In this document: one piece after another, positions 23,309-36,542 of the stretch
Layout: every line of letters starts with the position of its first letter
Numbering within the stretch: position 1 is the first letter of the stretch
NCBI RefSeq assembly: GCF_051020765.1
Contig: NC_134941.1
Location: 15,844,842 to 15,908,841, forward strand
Reading direction: 5' to 3'
From: Lasioglossum baleicum
Lineage: Eukaryota; Arthropoda; Insecta; Hymenoptera; Halictidae
Length of the DNA: 64,000 nucleotides
Notes under the pieces: model-generated
What the model saw: only the letters and a program-made list of their open reading frames with translations
Databases searched by the model: none
Told to the model about the DNA's origin: nothing
Position numbers and translations under genes: made by a program

Positions 23309-26132
23309 GGGTGTCAATTAACCCAGCATTCTTGCACGTCTATCTTCGAAAATGGCGCAGCATCTAGCAGGGTAACTGCGAGCAATTCACGCCGGTAATA
23401 TTAATCAGTCGTGTGATTAGCATAAATCTGTAATTCCGGCCCTAGCGTTGGTTCAGTTCTATGCATGGCAACGCTGGCTGGCCGCTCCTTAAAAAAACCG
23501 AATAACATTGGCCAGCATTAAAACGTTGTATCTCATAAATCCGCTTAGATTCCGACAATAAACGTTCGATCAGTTCCCCCCGATCGACGTGCACTCGTAA
23601 ACAAGTCATTTCTTATTTATTAGATGCCTCTTAACAGTGTTCACAGAGAACTGATCGAGCGTGAATTTCCGCGTCGCGTCGGATAGTCGAACGCTTCTTG
23701 CATCGCCTTGACTCGCAAACTTGCGTTCAAGATTTGCGGAGTTGTCGTTCGAGAATCTCCTTCTCAAAGAGTTTCAAGAACACACAGTGGAAATGTCCGA
23801 GTGCAGTCATGCTTGTAATGTTTTAGTCTTTTCAGCGATCTAAATATCTTAAAAGGGCAACACGATGCGACGCGCGACGATGATCCAGAACAGAAAAGCT
23901 TGGTCGAGCGACTCGCGAATCGAGAGACCGGTATACGTAGCATAAATGTTGACTCACGATCACGTGTGTGACCTGTAACGTAATGTTATAACAGTAATAA
24001 AATACGTGTGCAACATCGCGCGGTGTCTGTATGATAGGTGACGGTGATTTCGTCGACATCACGGTCATCCAGATGCCTTACGAGTGTGTCCGGTCGGATC
24101 ATTCTTATTCATCATTGTTTTCATCCATTATCGTCGTTTGTGCCGGTGATTCGCGTCGCTGGCAGTCCCGTCGCGTTCCTATAATTATGTAATATAAATA
24201 TTTAAATATACATACCATTCCTGTGCTCGGGATTAATTAAAGAGGATTTAATCGCAGTGACGGTGTCGCATCGGTGAATCGTAGTATGTAGTTAATGTAG
24301 TACGTCTACCAACACCGAGCGTATGAAATTTTTCGAATCGCTCCACCGCGTGCTATGCACGCAGTACACTCCGACTCATAAGTGGTCTTAGGACACATCT
24401 GGTTTTCAGCAAAACTCGCACAGAAGCAAACGTTTTTCCCCAGATTCGATAGGTCTGAGGAATGGATGCTTCCTCGTCGACTGTTTGATCAGCGATTTTG
24501 AGCTGTGTACATATACGCAGACTTATTTACGGGACGGTCATCTAACGCAAAGCAAATAAACGTCCGCGAAAACTGGGCTAGTCCACGCTGGTATTATTGG
24601 TCGCCTCGTTATTTCAGCGACACCGTCACGCCCGACGGTTTTTATCAATTTATCGCCACCCTGATCTATCGAGCGAGACCCGAGACCGTTTTTTCGAATA
24701 CTGGTACGCAATTACACCGCCTACTACATACTCCAACTACATCGCTCATGCTTCGATAGTGGACTGATAGAAATCACACCACTTTGAAAACCGCAATGCT
24801 TTTTGGCTGAAAAACTCCGTTGCGCTCGCTAACTTTCCTCGGATCTCCTACCCCCCACAATTTATTGTTGGACGCATTTATTTACTGAATATTTCAAGAA
24901 ATAACTATCACGCGTGTCATGATTAGACTGCGAGGGTACATGCGAAATAACGATTATTTTTACGCATCCAGTACACAGAAAAACACGTAATAACACTCAC
25001 TATTTACGTGCAACAGGATGATATTGTGCAACGAGAGATAACCATAATTTATGTTCATTACGTCAAGCAATGTTTCTTATTATCGTTATCAGCGAGTATA
25101 TTGCAATAAATTAGAATATGTACAGAAACATTTCAGAACAAAGTGTATTGTATAGCATATTGTATAACTAACAGACATTTTTGTTTCGCATGAAACATTA
25201 AAACTGCGCATGATTCAAGATAAATGATATACTGTTTACTGTTTTTACATTCCATCAAAATCTTTGGGCTTCTCGTGGGATTCTGGCAGCGTCTTTATTC
25301 ATTAGGATATAGCGATCGAGGAGCAAATTATTACGAGCGAGTCCGTCGAGCGAGAGAAGGTTGATGCACCTCGAGCGAGTGCCCACGGATTCTCTCTGCT
25401 CGGTGAATTTTTATAGATATTTGAACAATTTGAACCATTGCCAGGAAACGTTATTGTACTCGTTTCACGTGCGCATTCGAAGGTACGCACAGAGTCGATC
25501 AAATTCGACTCCCGGTCCCGGCTCCAGTGCCCGTCGAACAACCTGGTTGACTGCTGATTCGACTATTTTTGCGACAAAATCATGACGTACCCATTTATTT
25601 TAAACTGAAACACGTGACCGACCTTCGCGATATGCCACTAAATGACGAAGCAGCGGATAGCTCACCGTGTTTAGCTTACGTATTTTGATAAATAGCATAC
25701 AGGATAGAAGCAAAACGTCGAAAGACAAGAAAGGCATTGTTCACGATGAGTTGCGCAAAAGCCGAGGAAGGTTCCACGGACTAACGCGAATTTTTCGTAT
25801 AATTCTGTTGTGAAGGATATCGGTTGCAGGCACGATCCTGTGCATTCATTGATCCATTTCACTTGGTCGAGATCAATGGACCATGGGGCAAGAAAACCGA
25901 TCAGCGTGTGGTTACTCGGGGCGGCGCGGCGCGGCGTCACGGCATCGGCGAAACATGGAAACGGGTAAACAGTAGTTCCGAAAGATCGTTTCGCTTGATC
26001 TAGACGATACGTCGTCTGCAGATCTTCCAAAAATCACTTTACATTCGACTGCATGACGTAAAGGATATTTCAGGAGCCCTTTGATATAGAAATCAAGAGC
26101 TGCTGGAAAAAGTTTTTGGAAAACTGTTTGTT

Positions 26133-26348
26133 TAGACTGCGGATCTTTATGCAAACTAAAACATTTCTACATCAATTGCAAGAAACAGGGGCCACCTAGA
26201 CATTATTTTCTTCTTCTAAATATCTTATATACAGTTGAACCAAATGCCAAATACACTGATCGATGTCCTTAAATCTTTTTAATATGTTCACTGCTTTAAA
26301 TTGTACGTACCTATTTTTCTCTCACGAATGCATAAAATCCGCAGTCTA
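26133..26348. mobile_element. TAGACTGCGGAT-family MITE
   Basis: A 216-bp element bounded by TAGACTGCGGATCTTTATGC on the left and the complement ATGCATAAAATCCGCAGTCTA on the right, with TA at each edge. The same ~20-base terminal repeat recurs at least five more times in the window (36637, 39201, 39349, 43594 and a lone end at 42222). TA edges and the absence of coding sequence suggest a non-autonomous Tc1/mariner-type element. Confidence 0.85.
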
Positions 26349-28253
26349 GCGACAACTAGTAGAAATATCCCAGCGTTCGGCAAGTAGTTGACTTTTATTT
26401 CCCTTTTGTTCAGGTTCCGTGGAACGAAATTGTCTCGAAATTGTCTCGAAATTGGCTCGGAATTGTCCAGTGATTAGATTAATATTCCTCGTGGAATACA
26501 ACGATTTTTTCCCGGTACGCGGTCATTGTTAGTCTAAAGTCTAAACAAAAGACGTTGGTGATTGATAGAGGAGGCGGTTGGACACCGGGGAACGGATAAA
26601 AGATATCTTGTAAGGCCGGATCCGTTTGAAAAGAGAACGTTGAAAGGGGTGAGGTGGTTACGGCTTAGAAAACAGAGCTCGGTTGTTGGTCCTTCAAATT
26701 TATCTTCCCCTCGTTGCGCGTCGCAGCGAGAAAGATGAGGCCCGAAAAATCGATTCAATGGCTGTTTCGTCGTCGTCGTATGTATTCCGTTGCGCGCGAT
26801 TGCGATTGCGATTGCCACTGCCACGTCTGCCCGAGCTTGTCCTCTTTCTGCACGAACAGAGGCCGTGTCTAAAGTCATGCTGCTCATCCTTTGAGCGTTA
26901 CCATTTACCATTCGCATTAGGCTCAATTCACGCTTCGAAGGCTGTTTCGCAACCGAGTTTGCCGCCGAGTTACCGGCCGATCGTCATTGACTCGTCCATC
27001 GCGCGCGGTACTTCTCGATGATCCTCCACCCGCTCCTCTCCTGATTTGTGATTTCACGCATGTACGTACACTACTGTGTGTACACTACCGTGCAAAAGAA
27101 CAAAAGAAAGAAGCACCCGGTACAATTACATACATTGTATAAGGTATAATGGCAAACAATATCTTTATGTAGAAATTGTATTGTACAATGCTTGATTTAT
27201 TGCATTTAATTAGATATTACTCGTATATGTACAATGTATAATCTGCAATAGCGCATGGCGCATAATATTAATATAATATGTATAGGTATTCTGAAAACTA
27301 TTCGATTAAACAGCGGAATCCTTTTTCAAAAGTTATTGTGTTCTTAAATAGCCGGGTGCTTCTTCCTTCTGCACAGAGTAGTGTAATCCTAGAAATGTTA
27401 CATTTCTGATTAAATTCTAGTAACAGATGCCAGATACCAGGGAGCGTCTGTAGAGCCGCGGAAAAATACCGGTGACGCGAAGAAACGCGAGGAATCTATC
27501 GAGACATTCGAGACTATACATATGTATAGATAACGATGAATCGTGGTGTCGCGCGCGATCGGTGATTCAGCGAAGAATGTTAATTCGCGCATTTCCACAT
27601 GTATCAGCATCTAGGCTATACTATGAATCCACGTTTCGCGTGTGTATCATTCAGGGGCTAGAGAGAGGGGCGGAAGGGTGGAGGGGTTGTGTTGGGTGTT
27701 CCCTGTTGCACGTTCTATCCGCACGCCGCACGCAAGCCTGCGCACATACTTGTGCAGTGTGCAAAGATCGTGCACGTGCACGGGGAGATCGGTCGTGTGT
27801 AAATAGGCGGGCGATTCTGGTGGGGGTACAACGCCTCTCCGACTCTCCAAGCGCCAAGCAACGAAGCGACGCTCCGCCGGGCTCCGCGTCTTCGTCAGTC
27901 AAATTGCGATCGTCTCCGTGCAGCGATGGTCCGCTGTTAAAGAACGTCGCGAGTATCGAAGCCGAGGCCGCACGCTGCGCGTTGCGTACACAGACTACAC
28001 AGAGATTAGTTTACTCTCGGGGAACAGTGTTGGAGAACGCATTTTGGCACGCATCAATATTCCGTGTGAAACACCCGGGACCAGAATAAACGCACTCGCG
28101 GAGAAGACCGTCTTCCGCGGATCCTCGGCTCGACGATAGTTGGTTGTCGCGTTGCTGTTCCGGATATCAGCTTTCAACCGGATAAACAAGACGCGGCGCG
28201 GCGGTTTGGTTTCTTTTCTAACTTTGAACAGAGTAGACCAGCAGCCAACTAGA

Positions 28254-29558
28254 ATGAAGAGCTTGACCTTCCTCCTGACGATGATGGTCCTGGTCACCGT
28301 GACCGTGTGTCACGAGCCGTTCCAGGTGATCTTCCAGTGGAACACCATCGACGTGGTGTGGCCGACCGAGGAAGAAAAACAATACGCGAAAGATCACGGC
28401 GAGTACGTACCCGCCAACAACTTCATAGCAGGTATCAAGTTCTGGAACGGTAAGATGTACCTGACTATCCCTCGGTGGAAGGACGGAGTGCCGGTAACTC
28501 TCGGTGTTACATCCGCAACACCTGTCAACAGGGTAACGGCGCCAGCTCTGGAAGCGTTCCCGAGTTGGGAGATGCAGAAGGTCGGGGATTGCAGTGCCCT
28601 CCAGTTCGTGCAGAGCATGGAGATCGATCCGATCGGTCGTATGTGGGTGATCGACTCGGGACGAATGTCTCCGCTGTCGGTGGAGACCAAGACCACCTGT
28701 CCTCCTCGCCTGCTGATTCTCGACCTAGAAAAGAAAGGAGAGATCTTGAAGACGTACGAATTCCCTCAGCACGTGGCTCGCGCGGGAAACGCTTATTTGA
28801 ACGACATCGTGATCGACAACGAAGACGGCGGCATGGCGTACATCTCGGACAGCGATCGGGACGATCCAGGCATAATCGTGTACTCGCTCCAGAACAACAC
28901 TTCGTGGAAGGTCAGACACGACTCGATGAAGGCGAAGCCCGAGGCGGTCAGGTTCATGATTGCGAAAACGCTGATCAACATGCCGATGCCGGTGGACGGG
29001 ATCGCGTTGTCCCCTGCCAGTGTGCCGAACAGACAGCTTTATTACTCGCCGTTGTCCTCTTTTCATCTGTACTCGATGCCGACATCCGTGCTCAAGAACA
29101 ACATGACCAACATCGACGAGTACGTGAAGGAGTTGGGACGAAAGAACTCGCAGTCGGACGGCATGATCATGTCTTCCACCGGAGTGCTGTACTTTGGATT
29201 GTTGGCCGATGATGCCGTGGCGATGTGGGATACCAAGATGTCGAACTCGTTCACCACTGGACAAAGAGTAATCTCCAGGGATCACGAGAGGATGCAGTGG
29301 CCAGATACGTTCGCGTTCGATGATTCCGGCAGTTTCTACTGCGTGACCAACGGCCTGCAGAACATCCTGAACAACCGCGTCAACATCACCGCACCAAACT
29401 ACAGGGTCGTCCGGTCGAAAACCGGGCTGAAGAGCTATCAGTATCTAGAGGACGGCAGCATGCCGGAGCAACCGGAGATACCCACTTCGGCCGCTAACAG
29501 GATTAGCTTCGGCGTGGCGATGGGATTAGCCATTCTGTTAGCCGTCGCCGTTCAGTAA
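28254..29558 (+). CDS. Yellow/major royal jelly protein family, intronless
   Basis: A single-exon gene of 434 aa. The start is the ATG at 28254 because it opens directly on a signal peptide (MKSLTFLLTMMVLVTVTVC, residues 1-19); upstream codons in the frame are non-ATG. The Yellow/MRJP beta-propeller domain follows: FQWNTIDVVWPTEEEKQ, NNFIAGIKFWNGKMYLTIPRW, RMWVIDSGR and a run of family-typical blocks to about residue 405. N-glycosylation sequons (NNT, NMT, NIT) are visible. The C-terminus ends in a hydrophobic stretch (FGVAMGLAILLAVAVQ) after a small-residue region, which would suit a GPI anchor or single span; most family members are simply secreted. Family roles range from cuticle pigmentation to eggshell and royal jelly. 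I cannot assign the subfamily. Codon use is more GC-rich than in its AT-rich neighbours. Confidence 0.95.
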   Translation: MKSLTFLLTMMVLVTVTVCHEPFQVIFQWNTIDVVWPTEEEKQYAKDHGEYVPANNFIAGIKFWNGKMYLTIPRWKDGVPVTLGVTSATPVNRVTAPALEAFPSWEMQKVGDCSALQFVQSMEIDPIGRMWVIDSGRMSPLSVETKTTCPPRLLILDLEKKGEILKTYEFPQHVARAGNAYLNDIVIDNEDGGMAYISDSDRDDPGIIVYSLQNNTSWKVRHDSMKAKPEAVRFMIAKTLINMPMPVDGIALSPASVPNRQLYYSPLSSFHLYSMPTSVLKNNMTNIDEYVKELGRKNSQSDGMIMSSTGVLYFGLLADDAVAMWDTKMSNSFTTGQRVISRDHERMQWPDTFAFDDSGSFYCVTNGLQNILNNRVNITAPNYRVVRSKTGLKSYQYLEDGSMPEQPEIPTSAANRISFGVAMGLAILLAVAVQ

Positions 29559-30550
29559 CGTCTTTCTTCGTATTGTCGTCGTTTCGCCTCTTCCTAGACA
29601 GAGTAGACTGTTATCACACACACGGGTATACCAAAGACGCTTGACCAATCCTCCATAGTCTGACAACGCGCGCCGATAAATATAATCCAGTGCTCCTCCG
29701 CCCTCCGATGACTCTATTCGTCCGGACCCTTCGCTTCGGTCCACGAATGACACACGCGCGTCAACTTATGGTTGTTTGGTGGATGGATCTGTATGTGTAT
29801 GCATGTTGTACAAATGCTCAACGAGCGCCAGTTGGTCCCACGTGCCGCGGTGGTTCCGCGGCACGGCGCGCGGCGCGGCGGCCGAGCGTGACTCGCTCGC
29901 ATGTGCACTAACTGTAATGTGTGGCGTCTTCGAATTACACGGTGGATCAAATAAGTATTAACGCGTACGAAAGACCGTAATCGAGTCAAAACTTGCTCGC
30001 ATTGTCCAGTGTCTCCGTTGAACAAATGTTTCACCGTTTCCGGCTTCGCTGTTGTTCATCTTACTGTATATGATACTTGTGCACTTGCTTGTGCACTCGT
30101 AGTTAATACAGCAAAGTAGGAAACCGGTTAATGTAGTTTTAATATTACTTTGAGTATCGCGCCTCCCAGAAATGGGAGACAGGATTATTCGTTCAAAATT
30201 GAAAATGGATTTTTACGCTAATGTATTTGGTGTATCGCATTATCTTTGGATCTGCAAAATGCAGAAAGGTGGAAAAAACGCTTACTTATATCTGCACTGC
30301 ACATCCCCAAAGATTGGGGATTTATGCCTTGTCAATGCCTGTTTGATCCATATAGTAGACGAATCCGTTCAAGCCTTGGTTAGTCGTCCTCGTCCTCGTC
30401 GCGAACGTTGTTTGCGAGGTTGTTTCGCCTGTAGTTTTTGGAACACCTGTGCCTGCAATTTCACGGTTTGTAGGATTCTTGGCTTTCCATCTGTCCTGTC
30501 AAGAGTGTGTTTGTGTGTGTGTGTGATAGAGTGAGAGACAGAGAGAGAGT

Positions 30551-30601
<51 letters not shown>

Positions 30602-33600
30602 ATATTTATATATATATTTCGATAGTTATAGTTGCACAGGTGTGATACGATCGTATGTATACCCGTGTAGATCACGAACAGCACGTGTACAAGATCGAAG
30701 GCTCTAGTCTAGAGTACGTCTTGGACAGCGGGAACTGCGCAAACAAGACTACTTGTTACCATAATCTTTGAAGCTAATTGACCGTGTACCGGTCGCAGAC
30801 TGGAAGAAACTGTCTCACGAACTGTAATCAAATTGAACGCGTCTCCCGTAAACGTTCCTTTTTATCATGGAACAACAGAAACACGCCCAGGATCGCCACG
30901 AGACTCTATCAGGAAACGCGTCTCTCAATGTCATTCTGTGATTGCCATCCTGGATTCCCGGACAAAAATTATCTCGAAGAGTTCATCGGTACAATTGCCG
31001 CTTACGATTTTTATCGCGGGAAACGGTAAAGCATCCGTCTCCCCGGGCAGCTAGTATAGTCCGTCTTTCGAACGGAACGAAATTTTCAATTGTTTCCGAA
31101 AAGTACCCAAGTTATTTAGCTGCACATCTACGCGCGTTCATAGCCCAAATCGTTTCAACTGTGAAATACACTTTTTCTGAATGTTCCCGCCCCGACAAAT
31201 TGTATAGTACAATTGCCATTCATGGCAAAAATGAATAATTTCGTAAAATAAAAAGATGTTCTTCCCATGTTTCGCAATGAATGCAAACGATTATTGATTT
31301 TTGCAGTTTAACCAAGTATAATTACATTGTATATTGTACGTCGCGTAAAGCATTAATTACTGTACTATGGCGTTTTTATGCAATATGTTTTTATGTAAAT
31401 GTATCATTTCACTGAATATTAATAAATCGAACGCAACGTTGTTCACATTCCACTCATTCAGCCAGCTTGACTACAATTGCATGAAATCCGCAGTCGAGTT
31501 TCCCAGTTCAATTTCGTTGATTATTGATTATGATTCAGAACTGTCTAGGATAATTGAACGTGTCTGCGAAAGCCTCGTGACCAAATGGGTCTGTAAGCGC
31601 GCGAAGCTTTCTCCCGAAAATACGGCCCAGAACAATACCAAAGAGTCTCGAATCGATTGGTTTCACAATTGGAAAGCGTGTCCCGCAAAAGAACCACCCG
31701 TGTTTCCGCAAGTTTCTGTGACTTTTTCTTCGTTATAATGAGAAAGGAAATCGCGATTTGTCGAACCTCTGACTGACAATGAGTGAGAGAGGAACGGCTA
31801 CCCGGAGTCCGCCTGGGCCAAGCAGCCTCGCCCTCTGCGAACAAGAGAATAATTAATTCGACGATCCATCGCGATCCGCGTGAAAAGGAAACTTCCACTC
31901 TACTATGTATTAATATAATAAATCTATCAGTATTCCAGCCTAGTCTCCATTTAATCAGGCGACCAAATTGAATCGACACGCGTGCCCGCAGGAACAATCA
32001 CGCTTTCAGTGCCGCGCCGAAACTTTCGCCGCGACACCGACGCATTCGCGCTTAATTGACCTCGAATTAACACCGCCCATGGGCGGTATTAAATCTGCCG
32101 GCCGACGTTAACGCATTCCCGAGCATTTACGACCGGGGACGTCAATCGGCGTCCCTCGTTTCTCGAACATCATTAACGCATTTGCAATATCTTCCTGTTG
32201 CCGCATCATAACGGACAGTGTTTTTGAAATTTAATTGAATAACTTCGTTTTCATAGTCACCCACACAGATTACTGTGACGACAACAATATGTAGACTAAC
32301 TTCGCAATGTTTCGCAATATTATCTGACAATGAAAGAGCAACGCGTTTCGAACCATACGGGTAACAATGAGCAGAAGAATAATAAACGCGTTCCAAAAGA
32401 ATGATACGCTAATTATGCAAATGGGTTAATATTATCACACACACACACACGATCGTGCGCGTTTCTGCGCGATTGCGAGCGAGAATTCGCCGGACGGAGA
32501 TGGAAGAACGATCGACGATCAATGGAGCACGTTATTCTCATCGCCTCTCTCCGCTTGGAACGGTCAACACTGTGAACACTGACTGAGCACGGATGCACGA
32601 GTGTACGTATAATTAGTGTGTACACCACACATGTAACACGTACGAATAGCTTTAACGCATATGGCCTTATTTGCGACGATGAATTGAACCCGTATACCGG
32701 GAGCCGGGAGGTCGGTCGGAAAACGCGAGTTATGAGTCATTTGTCTAGGCCGGCTCGGTGAACGCAACTTTCCGCCATTTCGCGGCGTTTGTTTGTTGCG
32801 ATTATTGTTGTTCCCTTTCTCGCAGCGGATCGACCTAGAATGTTCGCCTGGTTAACCGCTTCGGTGATGTCTGCAAAAATCCCCGTCAAGCTTGTCTTTT
32901 GTCGAACAGTTGCGAATTTTTGCGGATGAAACGGCCCCAGAAAATAAGAAAGCCATAGTCTCGTCAACACCGTAGAGTCGGAAAGTGAAAGTACCTTGCA
33001 CTTCGCCGGGAGGCATTACAGCTTTGCATATCAATTCGGTGATTTTCTCGAAGCCCGAAGACACTTGACCATGGAACCGCGGAGATTACACAATGGCGTA
33101 AGTAGCCGGAAACAGCTGAAAGAAATGGAGAAAAAGGGTAGCCAAGCGAGCAGCGTGTCTCGAGAGATAAATGAGCGTTCATACGAGCGTTCGTCGGACG
33201 TGTCTCGAATCCGTGTCTCCAGGTGCATTTATTAATTGTTGGAAAAACGTGGACACGTCCATTATCGGCGCCGCGCCGCGCCGCGTCGCGTCGTTCAGAA
33301 AAGGGGAACTCGAAAGACGAGAGACGCGGGGCCGCGGGGAAGAGCCATCGCCGGCAATCGGCAATCTCGCTTTCAGCCTCTTCCCACAATTGTCTCCTCT
33401 TTCAGCCTCGCAGCGTCCCAGTTTTGCGGCGAACTGAGGTGCACGCACAGATCATTACGCGGCGCAAAACGGAGCTGGGGCCTAGCCCTGAACCGCGCGC
33501 GAGTCAACGAACGGCCAGGGAGAGGCTTGGCGGATTACAAAACTTGGCTGAGAAAACACCGTGCACCTGAGATCCCATCGGCGCGGCGGCGGCGCGGTGT

Positions 33601-36297
33601 ACATCGAATCTACGCTTATGTTAGAGTACCAATACCCAGGGCCGGTACAGAGTCCCGCACTTTCGGAGAGTTGGGTCGAGTCATTTTTCCAAGTATGTAG
33701 GTAGGTATATCTTCCATTCGAGAGAAGGCCCCGCTTCATTACTTTGCACAAGTCCCTGCCAGTATCACCGGTCCAACACCGCATCTCGACTTTTCGATCA
33801 CCGACATAGCCCTTCACCGATCATCTTGACCTTGTTCCGTTCTCGATCTGTCTTGCTCTGTTCGAGAAAAGAAGACCAGGATCAGAATGGAAAATATTGA
33901 TTCCCGGACCAACGATCGTTTTTGTTTCAAAAAAAGAGGAAACCCAGAAAGGGTAGAAAATGGCGAAGCACAGCCTTCGCGTCAATCGCATCTGCATAAA
34001 AATAATGTCAGCCGCCTATGAAAAGAATATTAAACGTGTTTGTTTGACTCATAGGCAAAGTTCGGTGTTCAAGGAGATTTCTATATTCACTCGTCAAGTT
34101 CGAGCAGACTGTGGTCGATCGACCACAGTTTGTCTGGAATTAGTATTATACTTCTGGCTAGGATTGAATTAGTGCAACCATACCGGGACAGTTGACGAAT
34201 GTCAATAGAACCCTGAATTAATACGAAGAGACTTCGGAATGGAAAGAGAAAATAAAGATCGCATTAATCCGGGGTATCGAACCGATCCGAGGCTTACATC
34301 GCGCGCGGTTACTTTTCTTTTTGTCGGGCTAATAATTCTAAGCATGTGTGCGCCAATTACATGCTCGGCCAATGTCGGTTTATGTTTATTGTATTGTGCA
34401 ATATAACGATACCTGCAGCCTGCAAGTCTGTCGACCGCACCGGGAAAATTAATATATTTTCTATAGCCGTAAACATCGCGGCGCGGCGGGGTGTCGCATG
34501 TCGTCGCGCGTCATAAATAAGGATCATTTCACTGGGGGAAAACATGAATATTGTAATTGGCCTGAAAAATTGTTACATTCCAATTGAAAAGCGTATCTTT
34601 GAATTGTACTTGATTCTTCAAAAATAATTACGTGATTGTTACACCACCGTTTTTCGTACAAGACACCTGTGTAGTATGTATATGTATACATATATGTATA
34701 GTTTAGGGATACGCGTAAGGGTAGGATACAGGTTAGATGTATCAAATCGAGGCATCGAAGCTCTGTGTCGTTAACAATTGATTAAATCGTGTATTAGAGA
34801 GTAATATAACCATCGCGTAGTATTTCTGTAAATCGTGTCTTATTAATTATAAACAGATAGATGTTAGCAGACCTTGGATTTTCTCCTTTCATCGTCACGT
34901 CGCAGGCTCTTAATTGTCTCCGCGTTGCATAACTGCATGTTCTCACCTCGTTAGATATCTGCTCGGTGCATCTTCGCCACATATCTTATGAATAGAATTA
35001 CATACCACTGTTTCTTCATCGGTTAATTGATGGAACTCGTGGCGGATCTCAGCTCTAGTTGTTAAAAAAGAAAGCGGTCGTAAATCAAAATTCTGTACAG
35101 GACAAAGACATTTTTTAAAATTATAATCCAAAACTAATCATCGACTAATCATCGAATGTATCATTTTCGTTAACGAACATACTCAACACAGTGACAGTGA
35201 CTCCAAATGAGTAAAACTACATTTACATTTCAAATTCAGAAGGTTCTCGGACATTCTCGGAGATGGCGCCACAAGTAATAGAAAATTGCACTCCATCGGT
35301 ACAGAACACGCTATAAATATTATCATCAAATGTTACATTCTCCGATTGCAGATTGACTAGCGACACCGACGAGATCTAGCGAGTCGCTAGTAGAATCATC
35401 GACAGATAGCATCTGATTCAAATTTACTGTTTAATATAAAAAATAGTGACGAGAGCATTATTCTCTTTATTTTCCCTTCCGGTGCGTAAATTCCAAACGA
35501 TAACGTTCACACAGTGGTTCACACACAGCAGCCGTAAGTTTCGAAGAAATCCACTTCGGGGCGCATGCGTGTCAGCGATTCCCAAACAGCGCCATAGTTT
35601 CGACTCTGCAGTAAACTCGTGTGGCGGGGGGCAAAGAGTGGCTGGCTCGAACCGCTCGGCTCGAACCGGCGGCGCCTGCAGTGACCGACCGGCTGGTGTC
35701 CGCGAGCACCCGGGTAATATCTGAAAAACGTGGACACGAGCGATCGTACGAATCGAGACGGTGTTTCCCGTCGAAGAGGTAGTCGCCAAGAAGCGTTAGT
35801 GTCCTCGGTCGAGTCCTGTGGGTGTCGAAAAAGAATATCGGTCTGGTTGTCTATCTTGCTCGCGTGTCTGTCTCTCTCTCTCTCTCTCACTCTCACTCTG
35901 TCGAACGAGGACAGATCGGATAATTCGGATATATGGCGTGATAGCGATCGACTGGCGACGACACTACGACACTGCACGGACAACCCTTGCGCTCTTTTTT
36001 TTCCAAGGTTCACGCGGTTTTCCATGTCAACGACACGCGCGCTCCTGCCAAGGCCAGCGTGCTACGCCCCGCGCAGACCAGCCTCCGTCAAGAAAACGCT
36101 CCTCCGCGTATCAGCCGTGCCGCCCGTCACCGACGAGCCGTCGTTATCCACGTCGTCGTGCCCGTCGCTATTGTCTGATTGTCGTCGACAGCCCGTCGTC
36201 GTCGGTGTCGGTCGTCGAAAAACGCCGGCGAACAGCCGTTGCGTACGTTCAGGCTGACGAGGAGTGGACAGGACAGCGTCGCTCACGCCAACCTGAG
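29559..36297. other. intergenic DNA, no gene recognised; USP22 5' region at the right
   Basis: No exon chain is supported. Contents include a GA tract (30553-30599), GC-rich CGCG clusters (29860-29890, 33270-33300), and a 16-base palindrome ACCGCCCATGGGCGGT near 32070. The last kilobase before the USP22 start is rich in CpG and stays open in the USP22 reading frame for about 160 codons, but lacks a better start; I read it as promoter and 5'UTR. Confidence 0.55.
30553..30599. repeat. (GA)n microsatellite
   Basis: About 23 GA dinucleotides, preceded by short GT and GA runs from about 30508. Confidence 0.95.
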
Positions 36298-36495
36298 ATG
36301 AGCGACCATGGCTGCATACACTTGAATAATTTCAAAGCAGCCAAGGGTATCCAGCCGTACAAAGTGATACACTCTTATTTCGTGACCAGCACGTCGACCG
36401 AGGCACGCGTAAGAAAGGTGCGACTATCTTTTTCTCGCGTGATCCGTGGTCAAGGTTTCCGTCTTTGTCTCTTTCTCACTTTCACTTGCACGCCC

Positions 36496-36542
<47 letters not shown>

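Noticed and set aside
32070..32086. Palindrome ACCGCCCATGGGCGGT
   Set aside because: A single 16-base palindrome in GC-rich DNA without further context; not enough to call a regulatory site.
35730..36297. N-terminal extension of USP22 in the same open frame
   Set aside because: Low-complexity Arg/Ser-rich sequence from CpG- and TC-rich DNA; the ATG at 36298 gives the family-typical N-terminus.
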